Position numbers and translations under genes: made by a program. This document shows positions 52,352 through 62,410 of a stretch of DNA of 64,000 nt, piece by piece. The notes below the pieces were generated by a model, which ran no database searches, was not told the origin of the DNA, and was given only the letters and a program-made list of their open reading frames with translations. Numbering within the stretch: the first letter of the stretch is position 1; the number at the start of each line of letters is the position of its first letter. This DNA comes from Pedobacter panaciterrae (GTDB taxonomy: Bacteria > Bacteroidota > Bacteroidia > Sphingobacteriales > Sphingobacteriaceae). The DNA lies in contig NZ_JABMKW010000020.1 in the NCBI RefSeq assembly GCF_013204795.1, positions 1,302,001-1,366,000 of the forward strand, written 5' to 3'.

Positions 52352-55067
52352 GATTAGCTATTACTTTAGAAAAATCCAGGAGAAACTGAGCGCCGGGAAA
52401 ATTAGTGATTCGGTCTTTTTCCTTTACTAAATAGATGTCTCCTCTTTTCTTCATTTGATTCATATAATGCTTGCAAACATATAATCCCAGCCCGCTTTGA
52501 GGTTCTTTAAGGCTATATCCAGGTTGAAATAAATAAGGAAGTAACGATTCTTCTATGCCAGGTCCACTGTCGGCCACAATAACGGTTCGGTGACTACGGT
52601 CCAAGACTAGTTTAATCTTCCTGTCTAAAATTTCCGGATCGTCTAGCCAGTAACATGAGTTGTCGATCATGTTTGTAAGTATTTGATTTACGGCTCCATA
52701 TCTTGTTGTTATTTCGAAGTCTTGATCCTTATTGTAGGAAAATTCAATATCAAATTTACTGAATTGCCATTCGAAAATTGACCTTACATAATCGATAGAT
52801 TCGGAAATTAGAAAAGTTGCTTCTTTTTCATTTCTTAATGCTCTTAAAGGACTAATCCGCATTAATTCTGAACCTAATGCTTCAGAAGTGTTTTTGAGAT
52901 CCTCTAATTTAACCTGATTGAATTGTTTTTTTCTTAACACCTCAAGGATACCATAGTAAAAATTTGAAGCCACCTTATTAATTTCATGCAGAGCTACCGC
53001 AATCCCCAATCCAAAGCCAGCCTGTTCCGTAAGCATGTCCTGTACTTGTGTCATTGCATCTAAGTTCTTCTGAAGATTTTTAGATGAGTTTTCAAGATCG
53101 ACTAATTTCTGTTTTCTGAGAGATAGATCTCCCAATTCTTCTAAAAGCAAATATGGATCGGAAGCAATGTCATATCTATTGTGAATATTTTTAATAATCC
53201 TAGAGGACTGCTTGGAATAGTCATTAAGTGTTCTAGGTTCTCTGATTAATCCACCAGTAAGTTTTGTTAGTTCTTCTCTTTTCCCCATATAATCTAACTC
53301 CACAAATTTTACTACTGCTCTTGTTAATGCGGACAAGTCATGAAATGCAGAGTTCATTATCATCCCTTCTCGATTAGTCTTATCAATTAGCTCAATGTTG
53401 TTTGATTGTTCAATCTCTATATTCCCAATCATATGATAATAAGAAATCCGTTTTGCCTGAGAAATTTGATCTTGTCTTAGCTTTAGCCAGTCATACTTTG
53501 CACCCCATTCAGCAGGATAGACATTTATACCATCACGAAATATTGATAATCCTCCGTACTCTTCCAAATAATCTAAAAAAGCTTTTTCAATACCGTCAAC
53601 CCAAGGCCTAGCCCTATACCAGACATTAATGTGTATATAAAAGGAACCGCAGGTAGGGATTTTCCAAAGCCGCTTACCGTTAATCTCCTTCAAAAAATAA
53701 TTTTTATTATGTTTCTTTATATCGACACGTTCATTAGTCTTCTCAAATCCGTTTAAAGGGATTTTATCATTGTATGGTGGATTAAATTTATAATCGTATT
53801 CAAAAACACCCTGAGAATCAACTATTCCATAAATTTGAAAAACATAATCATCTCTTTCCGATTGTGGCCACACTGTTAAATTCATTACTTGAACACATTT
53901 GAAAGATGCTGTAAAGCTTTGCTGTGCTGCTAACGGAGACGGATTCGGGCTATTCAGTTTTAATATAGTATTATTTATCTCTCGAATTTCTTCCTCGGTC
54001 AATTCTAGCCCCTCTCTACCCCCGTAAATTATTAACTGTGTTCCAGAATTTCTTATACCGTAGTCTCGAGAAAGGGGTTGTCGAGTCAGCGAAAGCCCGA
54101 TTGAATCGAGATCTTTGGGAATACCATCTGCAGAATCAAAATCGTCCCAATTAATCCTTAATACGAATTCGTAGTCGTTATCAACTGTTTTTGATTTTAG
54201 AATCAACTTACTCCCTAGCCTATGCGTAGCAAATCTACCAACACCTTTTTCGCCTAGAGGTATTCTGCCTTTATGCTCTTCTTTAAGTAATTTAATGAAG
54301 TTTTCAAATGTATCAAGTTGCCCCATTTGTCGGGCCTTCTCTTTTTCAATTTTCAACCTTTGTTTTACATTGGTCTTTAACGTAGAAGCAGGTCTAAGCC
54401 AACCCAATTCAATTTGTTCTTTGGTCATCCCCACTCCGTCATCTTCAATTACAATCACAGGGCCATTGAATTCGTTGAATTCATAAAGTTCAGTAGAGAC
54501 AGGTGGTAGATTGGGGATGTTCTCAATCATGACGTTGCAATATGACGCTCCCGCGTCAAATGCATTTTTAACTAATTCCAAAATGCCAACTCGTTCAGAA
54601 GCTATAAGCTGTTCACCAAGAACCTGAACAAGATGGGCATCAGCTTTGAAATTCAAAAGCACTCCGCCATCGAGACAAAGTTCATCTAAAAAAAATGGCC
54701 AAATTTTTCTAACAGCATTGCTGGCGTTGTAATATTCCGGATTATGTGTTTTTTCAAGTATTTCTCCGTTTTCATTTTTAAAAAACACTGGCTTTGCAAA
54801 CGGCTTGTAATCAGATATTTCTACGAAATAATGATTACTGGTTTTCTTGTCCAAGAAAGGGGGTTTTTCTATTCTTCCATATCCGTAAAAAACCCCTTCG
54901 CCTTTTTTTTCAGGTTCATAATAAGCGAATTCGATCGGTAGAGATTCAAATTGTTTTAGATAATTCTTTTTGTTGGTAGCTGGGAAATGATAGTATTTTC
55001 CAATGAAGTCATTGTACTGATCACCTTCCCTGTATTGCGATAATATTAAACAATTCCTTTTTGCCAT
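52341..55067 (-). CDS. protein with two GHKL ATPase domains (MORC/HSP90-like and kinase-like)
   Basis: A 908-aa protein. Residues 1-110 form a short domain resembling N-terminal regions of some nuclease-linked proteins (YYHFPATNKKNYLKQFES). At 161-290 is a first GHKL ATPase like HSP90/MORC: LVKNAFDAGA, IEDDGVGMT, GEKGVGRFATHR. Residues about 540-780 are helical with a HisKA-like region (VALHEINKVASNF). At 799-890 is a second, histidine-kinase ATPase: NMIDNSCYWL, VADSGPGI, SGLGLYVCKHYMN. The His in ALHEINKV may be the phosphorylated residue. It is paired with the REC-like protein and probably forms an atypical phosphorelay inside the defence island. Confidence 0.8.
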   Translation of the reverse strand: MAKRNCLILSQYREGDQYNDFIGKYYHFPATNKKNYLKQFESLPIEFAYYEPEKKGEGVFYGYGRIEKPPFLDKKTSNHYFVEISDYKPFAKPVFFKNENGEILEKTHNPEYYNASNAVRKIWPFFLDELCLDGGVLLNFKADAHLVQVLGEQLIASERVGILELVKNAFDAGASYCNVMIENIPNLPPVSTELYEFNEFNGPVIVIEDDGVGMTKEQIELGWLRPASTLKTNVKQRLKIEKEKARQMGQLDTFENFIKLLKEEHKGRIPLGEKGVGRFATHRLGSKLILKSKTVDNDYEFVLRINWDDFDSADGIPKDLDSIGLSLTRQPLSRDYGIRNSGTQLIIYGGREGLELTEEEIREINNTILKLNSPNPSPLAAQQSFTASFKCVQVMNLTVWPQSERDDYVFQIYGIVDSQGVFEYDYKFNPPYNDKIPLNGFEKTNERVDIKKHNKNYFLKEINGKRLWKIPTCGSFYIHINVWYRARPWVDGIEKAFLDYLEEYGGLSIFRDGINVYPAEWGAKYDWLKLRQDQISQAKRISYYHMIGNIEIEQSNNIELIDKTNREGMIMNSAFHDLSALTRAVVKFVELDYMGKREELTKLTGGLIREPRTLNDYSKQSSRIIKNIHNRYDIASDPYLLLEELGDLSLRKQKLVDLENSSKNLQKNLDAMTQVQDMLTEQAGFGLGIAVALHEINKVASNFYYGILEVLRKKQFNQVKLEDLKNTSEALGSELMRISPLRALRNEKEATFLISESIDYVRSIFEWQFSKFDIEFSYNKDQDFEITTRYGAVNQILTNMIDNSCYWLDDPEILDRKIKLVLDRSHRTVIVADSGPGIEESLLPYLFQPGYSLKEPQSGLGLYVCKHYMNQMKKRGDIYLVKEKDRITNFPGAQFLLDFSKVIANHED

Positions 55068-55080
55068 AACTCTTGTAAAG

Positions 55081-55476
55081 CTACTTATTATTCTCCGTTT
55101 TGGATAGATGCAGATTTGGCAGAAAGATAGTGAATATTAACCATTTGTTAAATAATCCCAAACCAGTCTTTTTAATAAAGGATTGATTTGTGCCTTTTCT
55201 CTGAACAAGCTGATTGCACTGCCAGAAAAAACAAAATAGTGTTTGAGGATTATGACTTCCCAGTGAACTATTTAGTATCAATCGCCGGTAGGATTGCATT
55301 ATGCTATGCCGTTCCTCGGAAAGCAGAGAACATAAGTCCTTTTGTGTGGAAATGGAATTCAAAGTTACCTGCAATCCCTCCGGTATATCATATTTTCCAT
55401 CTCCGTTTTTGACAATAACTTTATCCAAGTCGCCCAATGAATACCAGAAACGAAAATTTAAACTTTTGTCTAACAT
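55081..55476 (-). CDS. possible hypothetical protein downstream of hsdR
   Basis: A 131-aa frame (MLDKSLNFRFWYSLGDLDK, IPEGLQVTLNSIST), on the same strand and 77 bases past the hsdR stop. It ends just before the double-GHKL gene. Its first half reads like protein; the end is low in complexity. No family is recognised, and it may be a fragment. Confidence 0.3.
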   Translation of the reverse strand: MLDKSLNFRFWYSLGDLDKVIVKNGDGKYDIPEGLQVTLNSISTQKDLCSLLSEERHSIMQSYRRLILNSSLGSHNPQTLFCFFWQCNQLVQRKGTNQSFIKKTGLGLFNKWLIFTIFLPNLHLSKTENNK

Positions 55477-55553
55477 CTATTCCAATTATTCCAAATGGAA
55501 TAATTGGGGTAAAAATTCAGAATATTTCCACTATTTCTAAAATGGAAAAGACT

Positions 55554-58500
55554 TTAAACAGCTTGATTAAACCTATCGTAAACTTTCTTCAACATGTAAT
55601 TCCTGACTATACCTCCAAATTCTTTATCATCCATCATTTTCGAGAATATATCTTGGTTTTGCTCCATCCTACCGATGGCCTTATCCATATAAATATCATC
55701 AAAACCGAACTTGAAGTTTTCTATACTATTTGCCTGGGCTTGTTGTCTTAATTTATCATCAGCATAAAGTTCTTCCTCAATGGCATCGAAAAACAATTTA
55801 TCGGCATCATTAAACTCTGTAGAAAAGCGCTTGTTTAAAACCTCAATAATTTCTGAGAGTGCCGCTTTCTCATCTTTCTTCATTCTGATACCGGATTCAA
55901 TTTCACCATCCAAACCAAATTCACCCTTTGGCTCCATTATAATATGCGTTTCGGCAATACGCTGTAACCTGTAGTATTCTAATGAAACCTCATCGCCAAG
56001 CTTAAATTTATCGTTGCTGTTTCTAGGCAATCTCCTTAATAGGTAAGTACAATAAGTAAACAGCTTTTCTAAGTTCACATCGCTAAATGGCATTATTTGG
56101 GTTAGGAAGGCATACAGTCGCACAAAAGCTTGTACGGAATTCTTGAAGTCTTCCTGTGTAGATTGAGTGTCTAACAAACCACCTTTGCCTTGTTCCGCTG
56201 GCAATTGTTTAAAACGCTGCACAGCTGGATCAGTAAGGGAATACAATTTCTTCTGATCTGCTATCTGTAATGCTCTTGCCGATTTAAAGTAAATATTACA
56301 AAAGTTATCAACCTCACTATCCCAAATTACCTGGGCTTTTTTAATTTCATGTTCAAGGTTATATAAATGATTTGGGTCCGTTGATGATTCTATTGTGGTG
56401 AGTTCGTAATACGGTTGAAACGACGCTAAAATATCTTCGGTTTCATTAACAAAATCGAGCACAAAAGTATCCTGCTTGCCGGGATGCATTCGGTTTAAAC
56501 GCGATAAGGTTTGCACCGCCTTAACGCCAGATAGTTTTTTATCTACATACATGGTATGTAGCAAAGGTTGGTCGAAACCAGTTTGATATTTATCGGCGAC
56601 CAATAAAAGTTGGTACTCATCGGTTGCAAATTTTTGAGGAAGTTCTTTTTCCTTAAAGCCATTTATTTCCACCTCAGTAACGCCGTCAGGAAAAGCATCT
56701 GTTGGAACCTTGCCCGAAAAAGCAACTATCGTTTTAATATCGTGATAACTCTTTGCTTTCAAATATCTATCGAATTCTTCTTTGTAGCGAACGGCGTGCA
56801 AACGAGAACCCGTTACCACCATTGCCTTTGCCTTGCCACCAATCTTTTTGGAAACTATTTGGCGGAAATGCTCAACCATAACCTCCGTTTTTTGCGCAAG
56901 ATTGTGTGGGTGTAGCGATAAAAAGCGCGCAATTGCCGTTGATGCCTGTTTTTTATTTATCTCAGGATCCTCCTCTATTTCTTTCGATAGCTTAAAGAAT
57001 GTTTTATAAGTGGTATAGTTATTCAGTACATCTAAAATAAAGCCCTCTTCAATGGCTTGTTTCATCGAATAAACATCGAAAGGTTTCGGTTTCCCTTTGG
57101 CATCGGATGCACCAAAAACTTCAATGGTTTTTGCTTTAGGGGTTGCAGTAAAGGCAAAGAAACTAAGGTTTTCTTGTTTACCTCTTGCCTGCATCGATTT
57201 TCTGATCTCATCTTCAGCATCATCGTCTAAGCCGCTAATATTTTCTTCATCAGCTGCCTCTTCTAATGATTTATATGCCAAAACTTCTTTTAGCTTTTTA
57301 CTTGCCTCACCACCTTGCGATGAATGTGCCTCATCAATAATAACCGCATATTTGCGGTTGGGCAACTCACCAATTTTATCGAGCACAAAAGGAAATTTTT
57401 GTAAAGTGGTGATGATGATATTCGATTTTGATGAAATCGCATTAGCCAATTGCTGCGAATCCTTATCTATTTTTTGTACCACGCCCGGTTTGTGCTCAAA
57501 CTGGTAAATGGTATTTTGTAATTGATTATCGAGTACCTTTCTATCGGTAATTACAATGGTAGAATCGAAAATACGTTCGTTTGCCGCATCATGCAAACTC
57601 GATAGCCTATATGATAACCAGGCAATGGAATTGGATTTACCTGAACCTGCGGAATGCTGAATTAAATAATTTTGTCCAGCTCCGTACGCTTTCACATCGT
57701 ACTCCAATCTCCTCACCACCTGTAATTGATGATATCGAGGAAAGACCATGCTTTCCTTTTTCTTGGTTATACCCTCAAACTCATATTGCTCAACACTTAA
57801 ATGGAGAAATTTGCCCAAGATATCCATCATGCTATCTTTCGTCCAAACGTACTCCCATAAGTAAGCTGTTTTGTAACCATCTTTATTGTTCGGATTACCT
57901 GCTCCATTGTTAAAGCCCTTATTAAACGGCAGGTATCGGGTATGTTTACCCGCCAGTTTGGTAGTCATAAAACACTCATCAGCATCTACTGCAAAGTGGA
58001 CCAATGTTCTTTTTTTAAACTGGAAGATCGGTTCGCTAGGCTCCCTATCGTAAACGTATTGCTTTTTAGCGTGACTAATATTTTGCCCTGTGAATTGATT
58101 TTTAAGTTCTATAGTTGCTACAGGCAAACCATTTAAACTTAAAACCATATCCAAGCTGTTATTGCCCTTGCGTTCGTAATATAATTGCCGGGTTACGGTA
58201 AGCTGATTGCTATCGTAAAGTTTAGCAGCGGAAGAGTTCAGGGTAGATTCGGGTTTTAAATAACCCATTTTAAATTTTACCCCATAATCAGTAAAGCCAT
58301 TACGTATAACATCTAAAGTGCCACGTAAATCGAGCTCTTTTAGTAAGCGGTTTAATACCTTTTTCTCTACATCGTTCTTATGGATGGTTGATATTTTCAC
58401 CCACTCTTTTGGTTGCGATGCTTTTAAGAAATCTGTAATATAGGTTGGAAATAAACCTAAATCAACATCAAAATCTGTAGAGTTACCTTTACTGTAACCA

Positions 58501-58568
58501 CCAGCGCTGATTAATGACTCTTCTATTGCTGATTCGAAAGTATGTTCGGTATGGATTCCGCTTGCCAT
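55554..58568 (-). CDS. hsdR: type I restriction enzyme, R subunit
   Basis: A 1004-aa HsdR. The N-terminal nuclease has VATIELKNQFTG (Glu154, Lys156; PD-(D/E)XK). The translocase begins with Walker A in LIQHSAGSGKSNSIAW (residues 302-317), the DEAH-type box is VIIDEAHSSQGG, and motif VI is QTLSRLNRMHPGK. The helical C-terminal domain binds HsdM/S. It cuts unmodified DNA after translocation. It is separated from hsdS by 64 bases on the same strand. Confidence 0.93.
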   Translation of the reverse strand: MASGIHTEHTFESAIEESLISAGGYSKGNSTDFDVDLGLFPTYITDFLKASQPKEWVKISTIHKNDVEKKVLNRLLKELDLRGTLDVIRNGFTDYGVKFKMGYLKPESTLNSSAAKLYDSNQLTVTRQLYYERKGNNSLDMVLSLNGLPVATIELKNQFTGQNISHAKKQYVYDREPSEPIFQFKKRTLVHFAVDADECFMTTKLAGKHTRYLPFNKGFNNGAGNPNNKDGYKTAYLWEYVWTKDSMMDILGKFLHLSVEQYEFEGITKKKESMVFPRYHQLQVVRRLEYDVKAYGAGQNYLIQHSAGSGKSNSIAWLSYRLSSLHDAANERIFDSTIVITDRKVLDNQLQNTIYQFEHKPGVVQKIDKDSQQLANAISSKSNIIITTLQKFPFVLDKIGELPNRKYAVIIDEAHSSQGGEASKKLKEVLAYKSLEEAADEENISGLDDDAEDEIRKSMQARGKQENLSFFAFTATPKAKTIEVFGASDAKGKPKPFDVYSMKQAIEEGFILDVLNNYTTYKTFFKLSKEIEEDPEINKKQASTAIARFLSLHPHNLAQKTEVMVEHFRQIVSKKIGGKAKAMVVTGSRLHAVRYKEEFDRYLKAKSYHDIKTIVAFSGKVPTDAFPDGVTEVEINGFKEKELPQKFATDEYQLLLVADKYQTGFDQPLLHTMYVDKKLSGVKAVQTLSRLNRMHPGKQDTFVLDFVNETEDILASFQPYYELTTIESSTDPNHLYNLEHEIKKAQVIWDSEVDNFCNIYFKSARALQIADQKKLYSLTDPAVQRFKQLPAEQGKGGLLDTQSTQEDFKNSVQAFVRLYAFLTQIMPFSDVNLEKLFTYCTYLLRRLPRNSNDKFKLGDEVSLEYYRLQRIAETHIIMEPKGEFGLDGEIESGIRMKKDEKAALSEIIEVLNKRFSTEFNDADKLFFDAIEEELYADDKLRQQAQANSIENFKFGFDDIYMDKAIGRMEQNQDIFSKMMDDKEFGGIVRNYMLKKVYDRFNQAV

Positions 58569-58632
58569 ATTTTGTGGTTTGGTAATTTAATTTTTTCTGA
58601 TAGTTCGTCACCCTGAATTTATTTCAGTGTCT

Positions 58633-59931
58633 TTATTGCACTACAGATGTTGAAACAAGTTCAGCCTCACGACCGCATATCACCTCATCACGCACATCTA
58701 CTTTACCAGTAACTACTTCTGAAATTAAAGCTGTTTTGTATTCTTTAAGGAGGTCGATTTCTTGCTGAATAGTCATCAATAAATTTTGGATTCTTAATTC
58801 TTCAGAATCAAGGTATCCAATTATTTTATTTTGTTCTAATTCTGCTGGATAAGCAACAGGGAAATTTTGAAACATTGGTCTTCTTAACGAATCAACCGTT
58901 GATTTAGCAGATAATTTCATCACCTCTTTTTCAAAATTTTCTTTAAGATATAAAAACAAAAATTTCCCCTTGACATCTTTAAAGTCACTCATTCTATAAA
59001 CCCTCTGATGGTAGTCAAACTTTTCATTTACATAATGCCAAACTTTACAAACACCCACACCATCACCAGCCGTTAATATTGCCTCTCCATCAAATGAATA
59101 AGATGAAATTCTCTCAACAGTTTGCGAACGAACATAAAATGGATAAGCCCCATCAACCTCACGATTTTCAGTATCTTTTCCGCCAGTACCTATCTCACAT
59201 AAATATTTCATTCGTTTAATTTCCCAATGCTCTGGTATTTCTCCCAGCCACTCAACACCACTATCTTTCATGGGTACGTTTAGGTTTAAACCTTTTGTTA
59301 TCGCTTGGTTAATTATGGCAGTTCGCTCTTCGTTTAAAAGCTCAATTAGCTTTTCTTTATCAGCGATGAGTTTATCTATTTGAGTGGTTTTTTGAGCGAG
59401 GTATTTAGCGATTTGAATTTGTTCAACTAATAACGGGGTGACAAATGAAACATTTTCAAGTTTTTCTTTTGTAAGATGGGGAATACTAACTCGATTTACA
59501 ATTGAATCAAAATATCTCAGTTGATGGTGCAAATAAAAATGATATAGGTAATAATGATTATTGCCTAAAACCATTTGAACTCTGTTTACAGAGTTTTGGA
59601 TATAGCATTCATCGATTTCAGAATTCCAAATACATGTTCTCCCAATATCTCCACCCTCATTGACTAAAATATCTCCTTTTTTTAAACGGTACTTTCCTAG
59701 TTCATTTTCAGAAAACCACATTTCTTTGACGTCTGATATATCAACTTGATTGATTTGAATATTTTGACTTCGTAAATAAGGCTTCAGCGTATATCCCCCT
59801 TTATCTTCTGGAGTTAGCATTTTTCCTAATGTAATTTTAGAGAGATGTTTAAGCGGTCGAACATCCCAATGCTCGGGAATTTCCCCTATCCACTCAATAC
59901 CCGAATCTTTATAATTATCGTATCTCTTCAT
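58633..59931 (-). CDS. hsdS: type I restriction enzyme, specificity subunit
   Basis: A 432-aa HsdS, started at the ATG at 59931 (MKRYDNYKDSGIEWIGEIP); an in-frame ATG at 60006 would overlap the previous gene far more. The two target-recognition domains each begin with a conserved repeat (GEIPEHWDVRPLKHL at about 15 and GEIPEHWEIKRMKYL at about 210). Each is followed by a coiled-coil spacer (AQKTTQIDKLIADKEKLIELLNEERTA; MTIQQEIDLLKEYK). The repeats give the usual two-part target. Its ATG overlaps the 199-aa accessory gene by 17 bases. Confidence 0.9.
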   Translation of the reverse strand: MKRYDNYKDSGIEWIGEIPEHWDVRPLKHLSKITLGKMLTPEDKGGYTLKPYLRSQNIQINQVDISDVKEMWFSENELGKYRLKKGDILVNEGGDIGRTCIWNSEIDECYIQNSVNRVQMVLGNNHYYLYHFYLHHQLRYFDSIVNRVSIPHLTKEKLENVSFVTPLLVEQIQIAKYLAQKTTQIDKLIADKEKLIELLNEERTAIINQAITKGLNLNVPMKDSGVEWLGEIPEHWEIKRMKYLCEIGTGGKDTENREVDGAYPFYVRSQTVERISSYSFDGEAILTAGDGVGVCKVWHYVNEKFDYHQRVYRMSDFKDVKGKFLFLYLKENFEKEVMKLSAKSTVDSLRRPMFQNFPVAYPAELEQNKIIGYLDSEELRIQNLLMTIQQEIDLLKEYKTALISEVVTGKVDVRDEVICGREAELVSTSVVQ

Positions 59932-60514
59932 TTGATAAATTTTTAAATCTTGACAAATATTTACCAAATCCCCACATTGCCTCATCCCAATGTTTATGAT
60001 TCTCAATTTGAGGTTTTAAATCGTTAAAATAGGTCAAATAATTTTCGTAATGAAATAATTTCTTTTTATCGTTTAATGGAATTTCTTGAATTGTTTTATT
60101 AACTAAGTAATTGTGCGCTCTATATACATGCATGTCGTAAATTGGAAATTTTTCTCCATCAATGATGTGGGTTAGAAATATTAACCAAATGGCTGAAGAA
60201 AGTTTTGGAGTGATTTTTCGAACATCTTCAACAGATGTAATTCCTTTAGCTTTTAACTCGTTTATCTCATTTAAAAAATTGCCTACTTTATTATCAAATG
60301 AAATTTGTTTCAAGCCAGAAAGAATAGAACCATTTTTCCACTCAAAAAGTAATTGTAGGTCTTCAAGCTCAAGTTTTTCTTTAGCAATTGGATTTAAATA
60401 GTATTTTTCCTCTTTATCAGGATTATAGGTATAATAGGTGCGCCAATATTCAATAAATGATTTAAAATCTGTTTCCTTAAAATCAGGTACAGGGAAATAG
60501 TTTGCGTTTTCCAT
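59915..60514 (-). CDS. extra gene between hsdM and hsdS, unknown
   Basis: A 199-aa protein inserted in the type I operon, touching hsdM (its ATG overlaps the hsdM stop by 1 base) and overlapping hsdS by 17 bases. IWLIFLTHIIDGEKFPIYDM with HVYRAHNYL resembles segments (FPIxDxxVxRA) of helix-hairpin-helix DNA-repair proteins, which I cannot confirm. The rest is helical. Position and coupling make it part of the restriction system, perhaps a control or anti-phage accessory. Confidence 0.6.
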   Translation of the reverse strand: MENANYFPVPDFKETDFKSFIEYWRTYYTYNPDKEEKYYLNPIAKEKLELEDLQLLFEWKNGSILSGLKQISFDNKVGNFLNEINELKAKGITSVEDVRKITPKLSSAIWLIFLTHIIDGEKFPIYDMHVYRAHNYLVNKTIQEIPLNDKKKLFHYENYLTYFNDLKPQIENHKHWDEAMWGFGKYLSRFKNLSNEEIR

Positions 60515-62232
60515 TAGGCAATTACTTCATAAATTAACCCCAATGTTTCTTTTTCTAAAGCCAATATGTCTTTTCGAATATCATCTAAACTGCGCAATGG
60601 TTTATATTGGTAAAAATATTTAGTGAAATTTAGCTCGTAACCTACTTTAGTTTTACTTTCATCAATCCAGGCATCAGGTACATGAGGCAAAACTTCTCTT
60701 TTTAAGTAAGCGTGGATATCCTCTTTTAAGGGAATGTTTTCGGTATCACGTAAGCTGGTATCGGCCTTTGGCAAACCTTTTTTATCGAGTTTAATATTTC
60801 CTTTAGCATCACGTTCTGGTCTTTCAACGGTAACTTTCGAATACCCAAAATCTGTATTATCAAATATTTTGCTGTAATCGTTTGCGATAAAATTGCCATA
60901 AGTTTCGGTAATGTTGGCAATATGGTCTACCGCCAATTCATTACGCTTATTCCCTAACGATTTACTCATCTTTTTAAATAAATCTACAGCATTGATTAAC
61001 TGCACTTTTCCTTTTCTGTTTTTAGGCTTATGATTAGAAATTAACCAAATGTAGGTGCTAATGCCTGTATTATAGAACAGCTGGTTGGGTAAAGCAATTA
61101 CCGCCTCCAGCATATCATTTTCTATAATCCATTGCCTAATACTTGATTCATTTTTAGTAGCACTAGGGCTACCTGAAAACATTGGAGAACCATTAAACAC
61201 AATGGCTAAACGAGAACCTTCCGGTTTCATTTTTGAGATCAAATGCATCAAAAATAAAAAAGAGCCATCACTTGTTGAAGGTAAGCCTGCGCCAAAGCGA
61301 CCGCCATGTCCTTTTTCATCATGCTCAGCTTTTACTTTTTTGGCTATCTTTTCCCATTTCACCCCAAAAGGTGGGTTGGTAATTAAATAATCGAACTGTT
61401 CACCAGCTAAATGGTCTTCAGATATGCTATTTCCTTTTTTAATATTAATTGGGTTCTGCCCTTTAATTAACATATCCGATTTGCAGATCGCATAAGATTC
61501 AGGATTTAACTCCTGCCCAAAAACTTCTAAGCGGGCATCGGGATTAAGTTCGTTCAAATACTCTTCAGCGACGCTTAACATCCCGCCTGTACCTGCACAG
61601 CAATCGTAAATGGTTTTTACAATACCTTTTTTAGTTAAAATATCATGATCGTTTAAGAATAGCAAATTAATCATTAAGCGAATAACCTCACGAGGGGTAA
61701 AGTGCTCCCCTGCTGTTTCGTTAGATATCTCCGCAAACTTTCTAATCAATTCTTCAAATAGATACCCCATTTCCATACTGCTCACTTTATCAGGGTGCAA
61801 ATCAATTTCCTGGAATCGTTTAACCACCATAAATAAGAGGTTGTTATCATCCATACGGTTGATCTGATTTTCGAATTCGAATTGTTCTATAATCTCCCTA
61901 GCCTCAGCAGAAAAACCATTTATATAATCACGCAGATTAGCGGCAATATTATTTGGATCGGCAATTAGTTTATCAAAATCGAAATTACTTCGGTTATGAA
62001 AACTATAACCTGCAACCTTATTTAAAATCGGGTCAATATTCTGAATTTTCATAACGGTCGCTTGTTCGTACTTTTTAAGTACATCAGCTTTAGTAGCTTG
62101 TAAAACGCAATCAAGGCGGCGTAAAACAGTTAGCGGTAAAATCACTTTTCCATAATCGCTCTGTTTATAATCACCACGTAGTAAATCTGCAATAGACCAG
62201 ATAAAATTTGCTGTTTCTTTAAAATTTTTCAT
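60514..62232 (-). CDS. hsdM: type I restriction enzyme, methylation subunit
   Basis: A 572-aa N6-adenine methyltransferase: the SAM motif I DCCAGTGGML (near 211-219), motif IV NPPFG at 286-290 and the N-terminal helical HsdM domain. It is the first gene of the operon. Together with HsdS it methylates host DNA, and with HsdR it restricts foreign DNA. The 5' end lies near 62232, with the promoter in the AT-rich gap to its right. Confidence 0.94.
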   Translation of the reverse strand: MKNFKETANFIWSIADLLRGDYKQSDYGKVILPLTVLRRLDCVLQATKADVLKKYEQATVMKIQNIDPILNKVAGYSFHNRSNFDFDKLIADPNNIAANLRDYINGFSAEAREIIEQFEFENQINRMDDNNLLFMVVKRFQEIDLHPDKVSSMEMGYLFEELIRKFAEISNETAGEHFTPREVIRLMINLLFLNDHDILTKKGIVKTIYDCCAGTGGMLSVAEEYLNELNPDARLEVFGQELNPESYAICKSDMLIKGQNPINIKKGNSISEDHLAGEQFDYLITNPPFGVKWEKIAKKVKAEHDEKGHGGRFGAGLPSTSDGSFLFLMHLISKMKPEGSRLAIVFNGSPMFSGSPSATKNESSIRQWIIENDMLEAVIALPNQLFYNTGISTYIWLISNHKPKNRKGKVQLINAVDLFKKMSKSLGNKRNELAVDHIANITETYGNFIANDYSKIFDNTDFGYSKVTVERPERDAKGNIKLDKKGLPKADTSLRDTENIPLKEDIHAYLKREVLPHVPDAWIDESKTKVGYELNFTKYFYQYKPLRSLDDIRKDILALEKETLGLIYEVIA

Positions 62233-62364
62233 TGAATTTTTGTGTTCAGTATGGACCGTATCTGGCTAAATTAACAATTTTCAAAGCAAAATCACCTGCT
62301 AGTGAAAAAGAAGCCTAAGGACAGGAATGTAACCTGACATAAAAAATTCAATCTTCTTATTTTT

Positions 62365-62409
62365 ATTAACAACAAAACCCACTGATTACCATCGGGCTTT
62401 GTTGTTAAT
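62365..62409. repeat. 16-bp inverted repeat near tRNA-like relic
   Basis: ATTAACAACAAAaCCC pairs with GGGCTTTGTTGTTAAT with one mismatch around a 13-base loop. There is no T-run on either side, so an intrinsic terminator is doubtful; it may be an element-end or mRNA structure. Confidence 0.5.
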
Positions 62410-62410
62410 G

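Noticed and set aside
62365..62409. Intrinsic terminator
   Set aside because: The stem is long but neither strand has a T-run after it.
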